From Pseudomonadota bacterium (GTDB lineage Bacteria; Pseudomonadota; Alphaproteobacteria; Rhizobiales; JAKPQE01), in the NCBI GenBank assembly GCA_029572955.1, contig JAKPQE010000179.1:19650-83649 (forward strand): a stretch of 64,000 nt of DNA, given 5' to 3'. Shown here piece after piece: positions 18,256 through 27,942 of the stretch (positions within the stretch are counted from its first letter, which is position 1; every line of letters begins with the position of its first letter). The translations under genes and the position numbers were made by a program. The notes beneath the pieces are model-generated. The model had not been told where the DNA came from. It did not search any database and saw nothing but the letters and a program-made list of their open reading frames with translations.

Positions 18256-19395
18256 ATGATCGTCGAAGAGTTCCTTCGCTGGGTACGGACCGCGCCAATG
18301 GACGCGCGGGTCGATGCGACGCGCGCTCTGGCGAATGCCTATCTCTACTCCGACATGGACGAGGCGACGCTGGAGGCGGCCGAGGCCGCCCTGACGACGC
18401 TGCTCGACGACGGCTCGATTTCGGTTCGCCGCATGCTCGCCGAGACGCTGGCAGCGAGCCCGCTGGCGCCGCGCCACATCATTCGCGAACTCGCCGCCGA
18501 CCAGCCCGACATCGCCGCGCCGGTGCTGGCCCGCTCGCCGGTCCTGCTCGACGCCGAGCTCGTCGACATCGTCGGTCTTTGCGATCCGCGCTGCCAGACG
18601 GTCATCGCCGGCCGGGCGAAGCTCTCGCCGACGGTTGCCGCCGCGATCGCCGAAGTCGGCGACCTTGTCGCCTGCATCGCCCTTGCCGACAACGGCAGCG
18701 CCCGCCTCGCGCTTGCCACCTGCCATCGCCTCGTCGAGCGCTTCGGCGCCGATCCGACCCTGCGCGACGCTTTGCTCGCGCGCCGGGAACTGCCGCTGGA
18801 GATCCGCCAGCGCCTCATTTCGCGCCTCGGCGACGCGCTCAGCGCCTTCGTCACCGATCGCGCCTGGATGCCGAAGCCGCGCGCCGAGACGGTGACGCGC
18901 GACGCCTGCGACAAGGCGACGGTCACCATCGCCATGGACGCCTCGGACCGTGAGGTCGAGACGCTGGTCGCCCACCTCAGGGCGAGCGGCGCGCTGACGA
19001 CCTCGCTGATCCTCAGGGCGATCTGCCTCGGCGAGATCCGCTTTTTCGAGGCGGCGCTGTCGAACCTTTCCGGCCTGCCGCGCAAGCGCGTCTTCTCGCT
19101 GCTCGAGCGCGGCAACGACGGCGCCTTCCGGGCGCTCTACGAGAAGGCCAAGCTGCCGCCGTCGGCGCTGCCGGCGTTCCGCGCCGCGCTCCATCTCCTG
19201 CGCGAGATGCGCTACGAGAACGAGACCGGCAATCGCTACCGCTTCGCCCAGCGCATGATCGAGCGCATCCTGACGAAGTCCGACGATATCGGCGACATCG
19301 AACTCGACCGGCTGCTCGCCATGCTGCGTCGCTTCGCCGCCGATGCGGCCCGCGACGTGGCGCGCGAATACGCCGAGCGCTGCGCGGCGGCCTGA
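18256..19395 (+). CDS. DUF2336 HEAT-like repeat protein
   Basis: 379 residues, almost entirely helical. It shows repeated short helix pairs such as SVRRMLAETLAASPLAPRHI, then LAADQPDIAAPVLARSPVLL and LVACIALADNGSARLA, the pattern of DUF2336 proteins. No catalytic residues are seen. In Alphaproteobacteria, DUF2336 proteins are often encoded near two-component genes; here an Hpt protein and a response regulator follow on the opposite strand. A scaffold role in the cell-cycle or stress phosphorelay is inferred, not shown. The start ATG follows GTAGGGGTAGG. Confidence 0.78.
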   Translation: MIVEEFLRWVRTAPMDARVDATRALANAYLYSDMDEATLEAAEAALTTLLDDGSISVRRMLAETLAASPLAPRHIIRELAADQPDIAAPVLARSPVLLDAELVDIVGLCDPRCQTVIAGRAKLSPTVAAAIAEVGDLVACIALADNGSARLALATCHRLVERFGADPTLRDALLARRELPLEIRQRLISRLGDALSAFVTDRAWMPKPRAETVTRDACDKATVTIAMDASDREVETLVAHLRASGALTTSLILRAICLGEIRFFEAALSNLSGLPRKRVFSLLERGNDGAFRALYEKAKLPPSALPAFRAALHLLREMRYENETGNRYRFAQRMIERILTKSDDIGDIELDRLLAMLRRFAADAARDVAREYAERCAAA

Positions 19396-19434
19396 GCCAC
19401 CGCGACACCGGCGGTCGATGCGGGGAAGGGGTCT

Positions 19435-19959
19435 CTAGTCGTCTTCCGGCGCCCGGCCGATCCTGTCGAGGATCTCCGAGGCCATCTCCTCGAGCCGCGC
19501 GGCGATCTCCGAGCCGACGCGGTTCTGGTCGTCCTTGGCCTTTTCCCGAACGATGGCCCGCACCGTGTTGACGTGGTGCTCGATGATCGCCGGCGGAATG
19601 AGCGAGCGGTCGGCGGCCGATTCCATGAGAACGCTGAGATTGCCGGCGACGCGGCCGGCGAGCGGATAGCCGAGGGTTTCCGACTGGCCGCGCAGATCGT
19701 GGGCGCTGCGGAAGAGGGCGTCGGCGGCCTTTTCGTCGGCGGGATTTGCGGCAAATGCCGCAAAGGCCTGCTCGAGGTTCACCGTCTCGTCTTCCATCCA
19801 GGTATCGAACCGGACCGCGAGCCGCGCCAGTTCCTGCTCGGCCTGGGCAATCGGATCGAAACCGGCTGCCTTGCCGCGCAAGGGCTTGCATTTCTTGCGC
19901 AGGTCGACCGGCGTCGGGATCAGTTCAAACGCCTTGTCCTTCTGTGCCGAATTGCTCAT
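19435..19959 (-). CDS. Hpt-domain phosphotransfer protein
   Basis: 174 residues. The phospho-acceptor region is LFRSAHDLRGQSETLGYP, with the His in the AHDLRG motif (about residue 93), flanked by the four-helix bundle of Hpt proteins. An N-terminal extension (PVDLRKKCKPLRGKAAGFD) and a C-terminal helical tail are present. The ATG at 19959 gives the family-like N-terminus; the frame is open 28 codons further without support. It probably passes phosphate to a receiver, possibly that of the next gene upstream, about 115 bases away on the same strand. Confidence 0.85.
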   Translation of the reverse strand: MSNSAQKDKAFELIPTPVDLRKKCKPLRGKAAGFDPIAQAEQELARLAVRFDTWMEDETVNLEQAFAAFAANPADEKAADALFRSAHDLRGQSETLGYPLAGRVAGNLSVLMESAADRSLIPPAIIEHHVNTVRAIVREKAKDDQNRVGSEIAARLEEMASEILDRIGRAPEDD

Positions 19960-20073
19960 GACCGTCTCGCGTCCTGTGAAGCGGGCCGCCGGGGCGCGGC
20001 CGAAGTTGTTTTCGTCGTCGGGGCAATTTGGCCCATCTTGCACGAAGCTCCTGAACGCTTCGTTGCAGTCGGC

Positions 20074-20634
20074 TCATCCCCAGTTCTCCGGGATCGTCGC
20101 GTCGTCGATTTCCATCGTGTCGTGCGGTTCCCGCGGCGGGGCGCCCGAGCGCCGCTCCGGCCCCTTGTAGTTCGGATTGTCGTAGCGCCGCCGGTCGGGG
20201 CCGAAATAGGTCTTGGTGCGCACGAAGGGCCGCGGGTTGACCACCGTGGCGATCAGCCGGCCATAGAGCGACTTGGCCGAGATCGGCTTGGCGAGAAACT
20301 CCGAAACCCCGGCATCGCGCGCCTCGATCACCCGGCGCCGTTCCGCATGGCCGGTCAGGATGATGATCGGCACATAGGGGTTCGACTGCGAGCCCGGGTT
20401 GCGGATCAGCCGCGTCAGCTCCAGCCCGTCGATGATCGGCATCGCCCAGTCGGTGATCACGATATCGGGATTGTGCGAATTGAAGGTCTCGAGCGCGCTC
20501 GCCCCGTCTTCCGCCTCCGCCACCTCGCGAACGCCGAACCCGTGCAGAAGGCTGCGGATGATCCGGCGCATGTGTGCGTTATCGTCGGCGACGAGCATCC
20601 TCAGGGTCGAAAGATCGACGCGGTTCGTTGACAC
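20074..20634 (-). CDS. Single-domain response regulator
   Basis: 186 residues from a GTG start. Receiver domain: acidic pair in MLVADDNAHMRR, phospho-Asp in IVITDWAMPIIDG, Thr in IIILTGHAERR and Lys in FLAKPISAKSLYG. There is no output domain; instead the C-terminus has the conserved rhizobial tail FGPDRRRYDNPNYKGPERRS. Such stand-alone receivers relay phosphate or act by protein contact. It lies upstream of, and in line with, the Hpt gene, so the two form a compact phosphorelay with the facing DUF2336 gene. Confidence 0.87.
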   Translation of the reverse strand: MSTNRVDLSTLRMLVADDNAHMRRIIRSLLHGFGVREVAEAEDGASALETFNSHNPDIVITDWAMPIIDGLELTRLIRNPGSQSNPYVPIIILTGHAERRRVIEARDAGVSEFLAKPISAKSLYGRLIATVVNPRPFVRTKTYFGPDRRRYDNPNYKGPERRSGAPPREPHDTMEIDDATIPENWG

Positions 20635-20806
20635 TTTCTGGCGGTCTCCGCGGGCCGGATATCGAAGGCGCCGGCTTGCATGCGAACGAACACGCGATCG
20701 TTTGCCGGCATCATGTGAATCGGCGCCTTGAATTTCAGTATAGCAAATCTGCCGCGACGTCGCGGAAACCGCCCGAAGGGCGGGCCGGCCCGACCCGTCG
20801 CCGGAC

Positions 20807-21589
20807 CTAGTAGCCGAACTGCTCACGCAGGATCCGTTCCTCGAGGCTGTGCCCGGGATCGAAAAGCATCAGGCAGGCCGAATTGCGATCCTGCCGGACG
20901 CTGACCTCCTTGATGAAGCGGAACTCGATGCTGTCGGCCGTCGTGCTGACGGGACGGCGTTCCGGTTCCAGCACCTCGATGCGGATGTCGGCATAATCGG
21001 GCAGCAGCGCGCCGCGCCAGCGCCGCGGCCGGAACGGGCTGATCGGGGTGAGCGCCAGGAGCGGCGCCCGGATCGGCAGGATCGGCCCCTGGGCCGAGAG
21101 ATTGTAGGCGGTGCTGCCGGCCGGCGTCGCCACCAGCACGCCGTCGCAGATCAGCTCCTCGAGGCGCACCTTGCCGTCGATCGAGAGGCGCAGCCGCGCC
21201 GCCTGGTAGGACTGGCGCAACAGCGAGACCTCGTTGATCGCCCGGGCGACGTGGACGCCGCCGTCGACGTCGATCGCCCGCATCGCCAGCGGGTGGATCG
21301 TCGTCGGCTTGGCCGCGGCGAGACGCTGATAGAGATCCTCGATCCGGAACTCGTTCATCAGGAAGCCGACAGAGCCGCGGTTCATGCCGTAGATCGGCTT
21401 GCCGGAGTTCATGAAGCGGTGCAGCGTCTGCAGCATCAGGCCGTCGCCGCCGAGCGCGACGATGACGTCGGCGGTCTCGGGCGGCACCTCGCCATAGCGC
21501 TCGACGAGCGAGCGGCGGGCCTTCTCGGCCTCCGCGACAGGGCTGGCCACGAAGGCTATTCTGCGCCGGTTTGCCCTGTCCGCTTGCAT
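20807..21589 (-). CDS. nadK: NAD kinase
   Basis: 260 residues. It has the NAD kinase signatures [14 protein letters not shown] (GGDG), [14 protein letters not shown] and a later region [20 protein letters not shown] with PTGSTAY-type residues. It phosphorylates NAD to NADP. The ATG at 21589 gives the family length; the frame is open further upstream, across the divergent cutA gene, without support. Located between the receiver gene and cutA. Confidence 0.93.
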   Translation of the reverse strand: MQADRANRRRIAFVASPVAEAEKARRSLVERYGEVPPETADVIVALGGDGLMLQTLHRFMNSGKPIYGMNRGSVGFLMNEFRIEDLYQRLAAAKPTTIHPLAMRAIDVDGGVHVARAINEVSLLRQSYQAARLRLSIDGKVRLEELICDGVLVATPAGSTAYNLSAQGPILPIRAPLLALTPISPFRPRRWRGALLPDYADIRIEVLEPERRPVSTTADSIEFRFIKEVSVRQDRNSACLMLFDPGHSLEERILREQFGY

Positions 21590-21661
21590 GTTCCTGTGTT
21601 CCCTCGGCGACAGCCGTTCGGCTCCGGGTTTATCATGCGGCCCGGGGAGGAGCGAGGCCCG

Positions 21662-21988
21662 ATGACTGATACCCAGGATGTCGTAATGATTTACACGACA
21701 TTTGCAACCGTCGCCGATGCCGCCGCCGTCGGGCGCCGGCTGGTCGAGGAACGTCTGGCGGCCTGCGTCAACATCCTGCCGGCGATGCACGCCATCTATC
21801 GCTGGAAGGATGCGGTCGAGGAAGCCGACGAGGCGGTGATGCTGGTCAAGACGAAAGCGGCGACGGCCGAAGCCGCCGCCGCCCGCATCGAGAAGCTGCA
21901 CCCCTACGAGACCCCGGCGGTGCTGGTCTTGCCGGTCACCGGCGGCAGCGCGCCCTATCTCGCCTGGATCGCCGGGGAAACCCGCTGA
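21662..21988 (+). CDS. cutA: CutA divalent-cation tolerance protein
   Basis: 108 residues, normal for the trimeric CutA1 family. Motifs include [32 protein letters not shown] and [15 protein letters not shown]. CutA1 binds divalent metals such as copper; its cellular role is debated. The preferred start is the ATG followed by ACTGATACC. It is divergent from nadK and convergent with the btuB gene, with stop codons 7 bases apart. Confidence 0.93.
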   Translation: MTDTQDVVMIYTTFATVADAAAVGRRLVEERLAACVNILPAMHAIYRWKDAVEEADEAVMLVKTKAATAEAAAARIEKLHPYETPAVLVLPVTGGSAPYLAWIAGETR

Positions 21989-21995
21989 ACCGGCC

Positions 21996-23999
21996 TCACT
22001 TGGCCTGCAGCGCCACCTTCACGCCGGCATAGGCCTCGAAGCCCGGCGCCCGGTAGGAGTAGGATTCCTCGTAGTCCGTATCGAAGAGATTGTCGGCGCG
22101 GGCAAAGACCGTGACCCGGTCGTCGACCTTGTAGGATGCCCCGACATTGACGACGGTGTAGGCGGCGAGCGGCGCATTCGGCGGGAAGCCGTCGATCGCC
22201 TCGCCGCTGTAGCGCAGGCCCGCATGGACCTCGGCGCGGTCTTCGAGGAAGCGCGCGACCGCATCGAGGCTCGCCGTGTTCTGCGGCACGCGCGGCTCCT
22301 GCAGGCCCTGCGAGTTCTCCGCGATCGTGTAGGTGTAGGTGCCGGTGAGGGTCAGCCAGTCGAACGGGATGACCGAGACGGCGGCCTCGACGCCCTTGCG
22401 GGTCGCCGTGCCCGGCGCGTTGATCGTGGTGTAGACCGGCGCGAAGACCGTCGTGATCTTGTCGCGGAAGCGCGACGAGAAATAGGTGAGGTCGGCGACG
22501 ATCCGCCCGTCGAGCAGCGTCTGTTCGACGCCGAAGTCCCAGCCGACCGACGTTTCCGGCCTGAGGTTCGGGTTGCCGACGAAGAACAGCGGCGAATAGC
22601 CGTAGAGTTCGATCACCGTCGGGTCGGTCACGCCCTTGCCGGCCGAGGCATGCAGCCGCGTGCCGGTCGCCTCGATGCTCTGGGAGATCGTGGCGCGCCA
22701 CGTCGTGACGTCGGCGAAGGTGTTGTTGTCGTCGTGGCGTAGCGCCCCGGTCAGCGAGGTGCCGGTCGCGAGGTCGAGCGCGTATTCGGCAAAGACGCCA
22801 GTGCGCGCCCGCACCGGGAAGGCGTCCCACGGGCCGCTCGCCGGCCCGTCCGCCTTGCGGAAGGTCTCGCGCTGGCTGTCGATGCCGGTCGTCACCGCGT
22901 GGCGGGCGCCGAACAGCGCGGGCGTCTCGAACGAATAGGTGTTCTTGTAGGCGGCGGCGTAGCGCGTGCCCTCCGAGTGATATTCGTTCGGCGCCGGCGT
23001 CAGCGTGTTGGTTGCCGAGGTGTAGTTGAAGAAGGTCGAGAGCACGTCGATGTCGTTCTCGTGCCGCGAGACGCTCGCCTGATGGACCCAGCGGTCGTCG
23101 AGCATCTTGAAGGTCGCGCCGACCCGGCCGGAGAACGCGGTGTCCTCGGTCCGGTCGCGCGCCGCGTCGAGCACGTGGCCGTAGCTCGGCGAGTCGATGC
23201 CGGTGAACCAGTCGGACGAGGAATCCTGAGGATCGGTCCGCACGCGGCGGTGGACGTAGCGCAGCATGCCCTCGACATTGAGGTTCTCGGTGAGGTCGAC
23301 GCCGCCCTTGGCGGTGACGTTGAGGCTGCGCGAGGCGTCTTCTTCGCTGCCGTTGCGGGCGATGTTGTAGCCGTCGGTGCGGTACTGCGACACGGCGAAC
23401 GAGCCGTAGGCCGGCCCGAAGGCGGCACGCAGGGCGGCATAGCCGGTCTGCGTGTTGCGGCTGCCGATCTCGGCCTTGCCCTCGATTTCGGGCGTGAAGG
23501 CGCCCTTGCCGGACTTCGTCACGATCGAGATGACGCCGGCATGGGCGTTGGCGCCGTAAAGGCCCGATTGCGGGCCGCGGATCACCTCGATGCGCTCGAC
23601 ATCCTCGACCGGAAGGTCGGCGAAATCGAAGCCGCCGTCCGAGAAGCCGTTGACCGGCACGCCGTCGATGAGGACGAGCAGATGGTTGGCCTCGGCGCCG
23701 CGGATGCGCAGCTGGGTCTGCGAGCCGCGATTGCCGACCTGGCTGATCGCGATGCCCGGCACCGCGCGCAGCACGTCGGAGACGGTCTTGGCGCCGGTCT
23801 CGGCGATCTGAGCCTCGGAAACGACGGTGACGGCGGAGCCGACACGGGCCGCCTCGGTCGGCGTCTGGTTGGCGAAGATGACGATCTCGGGCAGGCCGAC
23901 GGCCGCCGGTTCGGCGTTGGCCGCGGGTTGCCAGAGAAGGGTGAGGGCGGTTGCTGAAAGAACGGCCGGAAGGACACGGCCTGGGGTATGGGGTCGCAT
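21996..23999 (-). CDS. btuB: BtuB-like TonB-dependent vitamin B12 receptor
   Basis: About 667 residues. A signal peptide ([13 protein letters not shown]..., ending QPAANA) is followed by a TonB-box-like [10 protein letters not shown] and a plug domain with [40 protein letters not shown] and [13 protein letters not shown]. The 22-strand barrel ends in an aromatic-rich C-terminus ([15 protein letters not shown]). The preceding cobalamin riboswitch shows that this receptor imports cobalamin or a cobinamide-like corrinoid across the outer membrane. The start at 23999 has GGAGC upstream; an alternative N-terminal extension lacks support. No btuCDF genes are adjacent in this window. Confidence 0.93.
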   Translation of the reverse strand: MRPHTPGRVLPAVLSATALTLLWQPAANAEPAAVGLPEIVIFANQTPTEAARVGSAVTVVSEAQIAETGAKTVSDVLRAVPGIAISQVGNRGSQTQLRIRGAEANHLLVLIDGVPVNGFSDGGFDFADLPVEDVERIEVIRGPQSGLYGANAHAGVISIVTKSGKGAFTPEIEGKAEIGSRNTQTGYAALRAAFGPAYGSFAVSQYRTDGYNIARNGSEEDASRSLNVTAKGGVDLTENLNVEGMLRYVHRRVRTDPQDSSSDWFTGIDSPSYGHVLDAARDRTEDTAFSGRVGATFKMLDDRWVHQASVSRHENDIDVLSTFFNYTSATNTLTPAPNEYHSEGTRYAAAYKNTYSFETPALFGARHAVTTGIDSQRETFRKADGPASGPWDAFPVRARTGVFAEYALDLATGTSLTGALRHDDNNTFADVTTWRATISQSIEATGTRLHASAGKGVTDPTVIELYGYSPLFFVGNPNLRPETSVGWDFGVEQTLLDGRIVADLTYFSSRFRDKITTVFAPVYTTINAPGTATRKGVEAAVSVIPFDWLTLTGTYTYTIAENSQGLQEPRVPQNTASLDAVARFLEDRAEVHAGLRYSGEAIDGFPPNAPLAAYTVVNVGASYKVDDRVTVFARADNLFDTDYEESYSYRAPGFEAYAGVKVALQAK

Positions 24000-24171
24000 G
24001 AGCGGTGCTCCGTGGCGTGACATGACCGCCGCCTGCGTCGATCGGCGCAACGGTCGCGAGCACATGCCCATGGACAGCCGCAGCCGACCGCCGGAAGGCG
24101 GCTCGGGCTTCAGTTGTCACCGCAACGGAATTGACCGCTCCTGCGCACGCCCCGTACGCCGGATGGGTGAC

Positions 24172-24385
24172 CCGGACAGGCAGGTCTCCTGGCTCGCGGG
24201 TCAGCACCTTCATGTCCCGCCTTCCCGAACCCTCGGGTTCAGTGGCGTCCGGGACCGGCTCGCCGCGTACAGTTGCGGGGGCAGCCACGATGGCCTCGGC
24301 CTTACCTGCCGAAGCGTCCGTGTTCCCTCTTGGCCCCGCGCCGAAACTGCGGCTCGGGGCACACCTGTCTGGTGCCGGCGATGGT
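24172..24385 (-). promoter_or_regulatory. Cobalamin (AdoCbl) riboswitch controlling btuB
   Basis: On the reverse strand the conserved blocks appear in order: ACAGGTGTGCCCC, AGAGGGAACACGG, GGCTGCCCCCGCAACTGT, GCCACTG, TCGGGAAGGCG and the B12-box AGCCAGGAGACCTGCC near the 3' end (24175-24195 on the plus strand). This is the class I cobalamin riboswitch layout. It ends about 170 bases before the btuB start, leaving room for an expression platform. It explains most of the 510-bp gap between btuB and sfsA. Confidence 0.95.
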
Positions 24386-24509
24386 GTCCATCCGTTTACC
24401 TCTTGTCAATCATCCCTCGGTCGCAGGCGGCCGGGCCGAAAGCCGCACCTCGTTCCTGTCGGCGGGGTCGGCGGTTGCCTTGCCGTCGCGGCCGGGCTAA
24501 AGCGCGACC

Positions 24510-25232
24510 ATGCTGTTGCCGTCGCCGCTCCACGAAGGTCGTCTCGTTCGCCGCTACAAGCGGTTCCTCGCCGACATCGAGCTCGCCGACGGCCGCCTGG
24601 TGACGGCGCATTGCGCCAACCCCGGCGCGATGACCGGCCTTGCCGAGCCCGGCATGCCGGTCTGGCTGTCGCACTCGGACGACCGCAAGCGCAAGCTCGC
24701 CTGGTCCTGGGAACTCGTCGAGGTCGACGACGGCGCCGGCCGCACCCTCGTCGGCGTCGACACCTCGCGCCCCAATGCCATCGCCGCCGAGGCGATCGAG
24801 GCCGGTCGCATCCCCGAACTCGCCGGCTATGCGAGCCTTCGCCGCGAGGTCGCCTATGGCAGGAACAGCCGCGTCGACATGCTGCTCGAGGGTGAGGGCA
24901 GGGCGCCCGCCTATGTCGAGGTGAAGAACGCCCATCTCTCGCGCGCGGCCGGGCTCGCCGAATTTCCCGATTCGGTGACGAAGCGCGGCGCCAAGCACCT
25001 CGACGAGCTCGCCGCGATGGTCGCGGCGGGCGCCCGCGCGGTGATGTTCTTCCTCGTCCATCGCGGCGATGCCGACCGCTTCTCGCTCGCCGCCGACATC
25101 GATCCGGGCTACGCTGCGGCCTACCGCGCCGCCACCGCCGCCGGGGTCGAGGCGATCGCTTATGCCTGCCGGCTGACGACCGAGACGGTCGAGGTCGTGC
25201 GTCCCGTGCCGATCGTTTTCGGCGACGACTGA
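24510..25232 (+). CDS. sfsA: SfsA-family protein
   Basis: 240 residues. It has the SfsA motifs [45 protein letters not shown] and [16 protein letters not shown]. The E-x-K and D residues resemble a restriction-endonuclease-like nuclease core. In E. coli SfsA was named for sugar fermentation stimulation; its biochemical role is unproven. It is divergent from the riboswitch/btuB unit and is followed by the CoxD-type operon about 110 bases later. Confidence 0.92.
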   Translation: MLLPSPLHEGRLVRRYKRFLADIELADGRLVTAHCANPGAMTGLAEPGMPVWLSHSDDRKRKLAWSWELVEVDDGAGRTLVGVDTSRPNAIAAEAIEAGRIPELAGYASLRREVAYGRNSRVDMLLEGEGRAPAYVEVKNAHLSRAAGLAEFPDSVTKRGAKHLDELAAMVAAGARAVMFFLVHRGDADRFSLAADIDPGYAAAYRAATAAGVEAIAYACRLTTETVEVVRPVPIVFGDD

Positions 25233-25340
25233 TCCCGGACACCGAAAATCTCGACATTGCCGTTCCCCGCCACCGGTGCCACCATGGGCCGCTTGCCACG
25301 CACCGGGGCGCGATCCAAATAGCTCCAATCGACAAGAACG

Positions 25341-26291
25341 ATGGCCGAGCGGGGGAACATGACCGAGGATGACACCAAGGCCGGCCTGCCCGGCTCGATC
25401 GACGAGACCGTGACGCTGCTGTCGTCGTCGAATTACGTCGCGGACCGGTCGCTGGCGACCGTCGTCTACCTGTCGCTGAAGCTCGGCCGGCCGCTTTTTC
25501 TCGAAGGCGAGGCCGGCGTCGGCAAGACCGAGGTCGCCAAGGTTCTCGCCAGGGTGCTCGGCCGCAACCTCATCCGCCTGCAATGCTACGAGGGCCTCGA
25601 TGTTTCGCAGGCCGTCTACGAGTGGAACTATGCCGGCCAGATGATCGAGATCCGCCTTGCCGAGGCCATTGGCGGCGCCGATCGCGATCAGCTCTCGCAC
25701 GACATCTTCAACGAGCGCTTCCTCATCAAGCGGCCGCTGCTCGAGGCGCTGGAGCCGGCCATCGGCGGCGCCCCGGTGCTGCTCATCGACGAACTCGACC
25801 GCGCCGACGAGGCCTTCGAGGCGTTCCTGCTCGAGGTGCTGTCCGACTTCCAGATCTCGATCCCGGAATTCGGCACCGTGCGCGCCGCCGAACCGCCGAT
25901 CGTCGTCATCACCTCGAACCGCACGCGCGAGATCCACGACGCGCTGCGCCGCCGCTGCCTTTACCACTGGGTCGACTATCCGAGCGCCGAGCGCGAGCTG
26001 GAGATCGTCCGCCTCAAGGTACCGGGTGCCGCCGAGCGGCTCGCCGCCGAGGTCGTCGCCTTCGTTCAGGCGCTGCGCGGCGACGAACTCTACAAGGCGC
26101 CGGGCGTCTCCGAGACGCTCGACTGGGCGCAGGCCCTGACCGAGCTCGACGCCGTCGCCCTCGACCCCGAGACCATCGCCGATACCCTCGGCGTGCTCCT
26201 GAAATACCAGGACGATATCGCCCGCCTCGGCCAGAGCCGCATCCGCGCGATGCTCGACGAGGCCCGCGTCGCCGCCGGAGAGCACCCGTGA
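25341..26291 (+). CDS. MoxR-type AAA+ ATPase (CoxD-like)
   Basis: 316 residues. AAA+ MoxR-family chaperone: Walker A GEAGVGKTEVAK, Walker B APVLLIDELDRAD, sensor 1 IVVITSNRTREI and a helical C-terminal lid. CoxD-type members work with the CoxE VWA protein to assemble the [CuSMoO2] centre of aerobic CO dehydrogenase or related Mo-hydroxylases. The stop overlaps the next GTG start (GTGA). An in-frame ATG at 25359 with GGGGGA close upstream is an alternative start. First gene of a five-gene run. Confidence 0.85.
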   Translation: MAERGNMTEDDTKAGLPGSIDETVTLLSSSNYVADRSLATVVYLSLKLGRPLFLEGEAGVGKTEVAKVLARVLGRNLIRLQCYEGLDVSQAVYEWNYAGQMIEIRLAEAIGGADRDQLSHDIFNERFLIKRPLLEALEPAIGGAPVLLIDELDRADEAFEAFLLEVLSDFQISIPEFGTVRAAEPPIVVITSNRTREIHDALRRRCLYHWVDYPSAERELEIVRLKVPGAAERLAAEVVAFVQALRGDELYKAPGVSETLDWAQALTELDAVALDPETIADTLGVLLKYQDDIARLGQSRIRAMLDEARVAAGEHP

Positions 26292-27499
26292 GCATGCTCG
26301 CCAAGGGCGCTGCCCAGTCGGGCGCGCGGCTCGCCGACAACATCGTCTATTTCGCCCGGGCGCTGCGCGCCGCCGGCATGCCGGTCGGTCCCGGCGCCTC
26401 GGCCGATGCGGTGCGCGCCGTCGAGACCGCCGGCATCCGCCACCGCGACGACTTCTACTGGACCCTTCATGCGGTGTTCGTGAAGAAGCGCGAACATCGG
26501 GCGGTCTTCGACGAGGCCTTCCGGCTGTTCTGGCGGCCGCGCCAGCTCGTCGAGAAGATGATCGCCATGCTCTCGCCGATCGCCCCGGCGCGCGGCGAGA
26601 AGGAAAAGCCCAAGGCAGCCGCCCAGCGTGTCAACGAAGCGCTGTTCGAGGGCAAGGAGCCGCAGGCGATGCCGGAGAACCCGGAGATCGAGATCGACGC
26701 CCGCCTGACGCTGTCCGATCGCGAGCTTTTGCAGAAGCGCGACTTCGCCCAGATGTCGGCGGCCGAGATCGCCGAGGCCAAGCGCCGGGTCCAGGGCCTC
26801 GTCCTGCCGGCCGACCGGATCCCGGTGCGGCGCCTCGTGCCGGCGGCGCGCGGCCACGCCTTCGATGCCCGCCGCACCCTGCGCGCCTCGCTGAAAGCCG
26901 GCGGCGACGTCATCGACCTGCGCTACCGCAGCCACAAGGAGCTGCGCCCGCCGATCGTCGCGCTCCTCGACATTTCCGGCTCGATGAGCCAGTACACCCG
27001 CATCTTCCTGCATTTCCTCCACGCCCTGACCGACAGCCGGCGCCGCGTCTCGAGCTTCCTCTTCGGCACCCGCCTGACGAATGTCAGTCGGCACCTGAAG
27101 CTGAAGGACCCGGACGAGGCGCTCGAGGAGGTCTCGGGTGCCGTCGTCGACTGGTCGGGCGGCACGCGCATCGCCGCCTCGCTGCACGATTTCAACCGGA
27201 TGTGGGGCCGCCGCGTGCTCGGCCAGGGGGCGATCGTGCTGCTCGTCACCGACGGCCTCGAACGCGAGCAGGACAGCGACCTCGCCTTCGAGATCGACCG
27301 GCTGCACCGCTCCTGCCGGCGCCTCGTCTGGCTCAACCCGCTGCTGCGCTTCGACGGGTTCGAGGCCAGGGCCTGGGGCATCCGCACGATGCTGCCCCAT
27401 GTCGACGAATTCCGCCCGATTCACTCGCTGGAAGCGATGGGCGAACTGGTCGCCGCCCTCGACGGGCGCGGCCCGGCCCGCATGGGTCGGGCGGCCTGA
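26288..27499 (+). CDS. VWA-domain protein (CoxE-like)
   Basis: 403 residues from a GTG start overlapping the ATPase stop. A helical N-terminal region is followed by a von Willebrand A domain with MIDAS residues ALLDISGSMS, a Thr in SGGTRIAAS and VTDGLEREQDSD. CoxE and the MoxR ATPase act together in metallocofactor insertion. An Arg/Lys-rich linker (KREHRAVFDEAF, LVEKMIAMLSP) precedes the domain. A hairpin repeat sits between this gene and the xdhC-type gene that follows. Confidence 0.85.
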   Translation: MSMLAKGAAQSGARLADNIVYFARALRAAGMPVGPGASADAVRAVETAGIRHRDDFYWTLHAVFVKKREHRAVFDEAFRLFWRPRQLVEKMIAMLSPIAPARGEKEKPKAAAQRVNEALFEGKEPQAMPENPEIEIDARLTLSDRELLQKRDFAQMSAAEIAEAKRRVQGLVLPADRIPVRRLVPAARGHAFDARRTLRASLKAGGDVIDLRYRSHKELRPPIVALLDISGSMSQYTRIFLHFLHALTDSRRRVSSFLFGTRLTNVSRHLKLKDPDEALEEVSGAVVDWSGGTRIAASLHDFNRMWGRRVLGQGAIVLLVTDGLEREQDSDLAFEIDRLHRSCRRLVWLNPLLRFDGFEARAWGIRTMLPHVDEFRPIHSLEAMGELVAALDGRGPARMGRAA

Positions 27500-27507
27500 A
27501 GCGAGAT

Positions 27508-27532
27508 CCGAAAGTCGCGAACCGGTTTTCGG
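27508..27532. repeat. Palindromic element with AACCGGTT core inside the operon
   Basis: CCGAAA ... AACCGGTT ... TTTCGG-type arms, a design similar to the repeats at 2051-2226 but with different outer arms. It lies in the 120-bp gap between the CoxE-like and XdhC-like genes, followed by an A-rich stretch. Confidence 0.55.
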
Positions 27533-27621
27533 ACAAATCGAGCGAGAAGAAAAAAGCAGGTTCAGACACGAATCCGGAATTGGCTCGAAAGCGATGGCGA
27601 GCCTTCTTGGGAGTGAAGACC

Positions 27622-27939
27622 ATGACCGCGCATGACGTGCTGGAAGTCGCTGAAGGCTGGCGCCGCGCCGGCCGCAAGGTGGCGCTTGCCACCGTGATCG
27701 AGACCTGGGGCTCGGCGCCGCGCCCGGTCGGCAGCCATCTCGTTGTCGACGACGAGGGCAATTTCGAGGGCTCGGTTTCGGGCGGCTGCGTCGAGGGCGC
27801 CGTCGTCACCGAGGCGATCGAGGCGATCGCCGAGAAGAAGCCGCGCATCCTCGAATTCGGCGTCGCCGACGAGACCGCCTGGCGCGTCGGCCTGTCCTGC
27901 GGCGGCCGCATCCGCATCCACGTCGAACCGGTGGAGTAA
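27622..27939 (+). CDS. XdhC N-terminal domain protein (CoxF-like, small)
   Basis: 105 residues matching the N-terminal XdhC/CoxI domain: TVIETWGSAPRPVGSHLVV, the Cys-containing SVSGGCVEGAVV and LSCGGRIRIHVEPV. These proteins bind the molybdenum cofactor and deliver the sulfurated form to xanthine-dehydrogenase-family enzymes. The second XdhC half is a separate gene starting 3 bases after this stop, so the usual two-domain protein is split here. Confidence 0.85.
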   Translation: MTAHDVLEVAEGWRRAGRKVALATVIETWGSAPRPVGSHLVVDDEGNFEGSVSGGCVEGAVVTEAIEAIAEKKPRILEFGVADETAWRVGLSCGGRIRIHVEPVE

Positions 27940-27942
27940 GCC

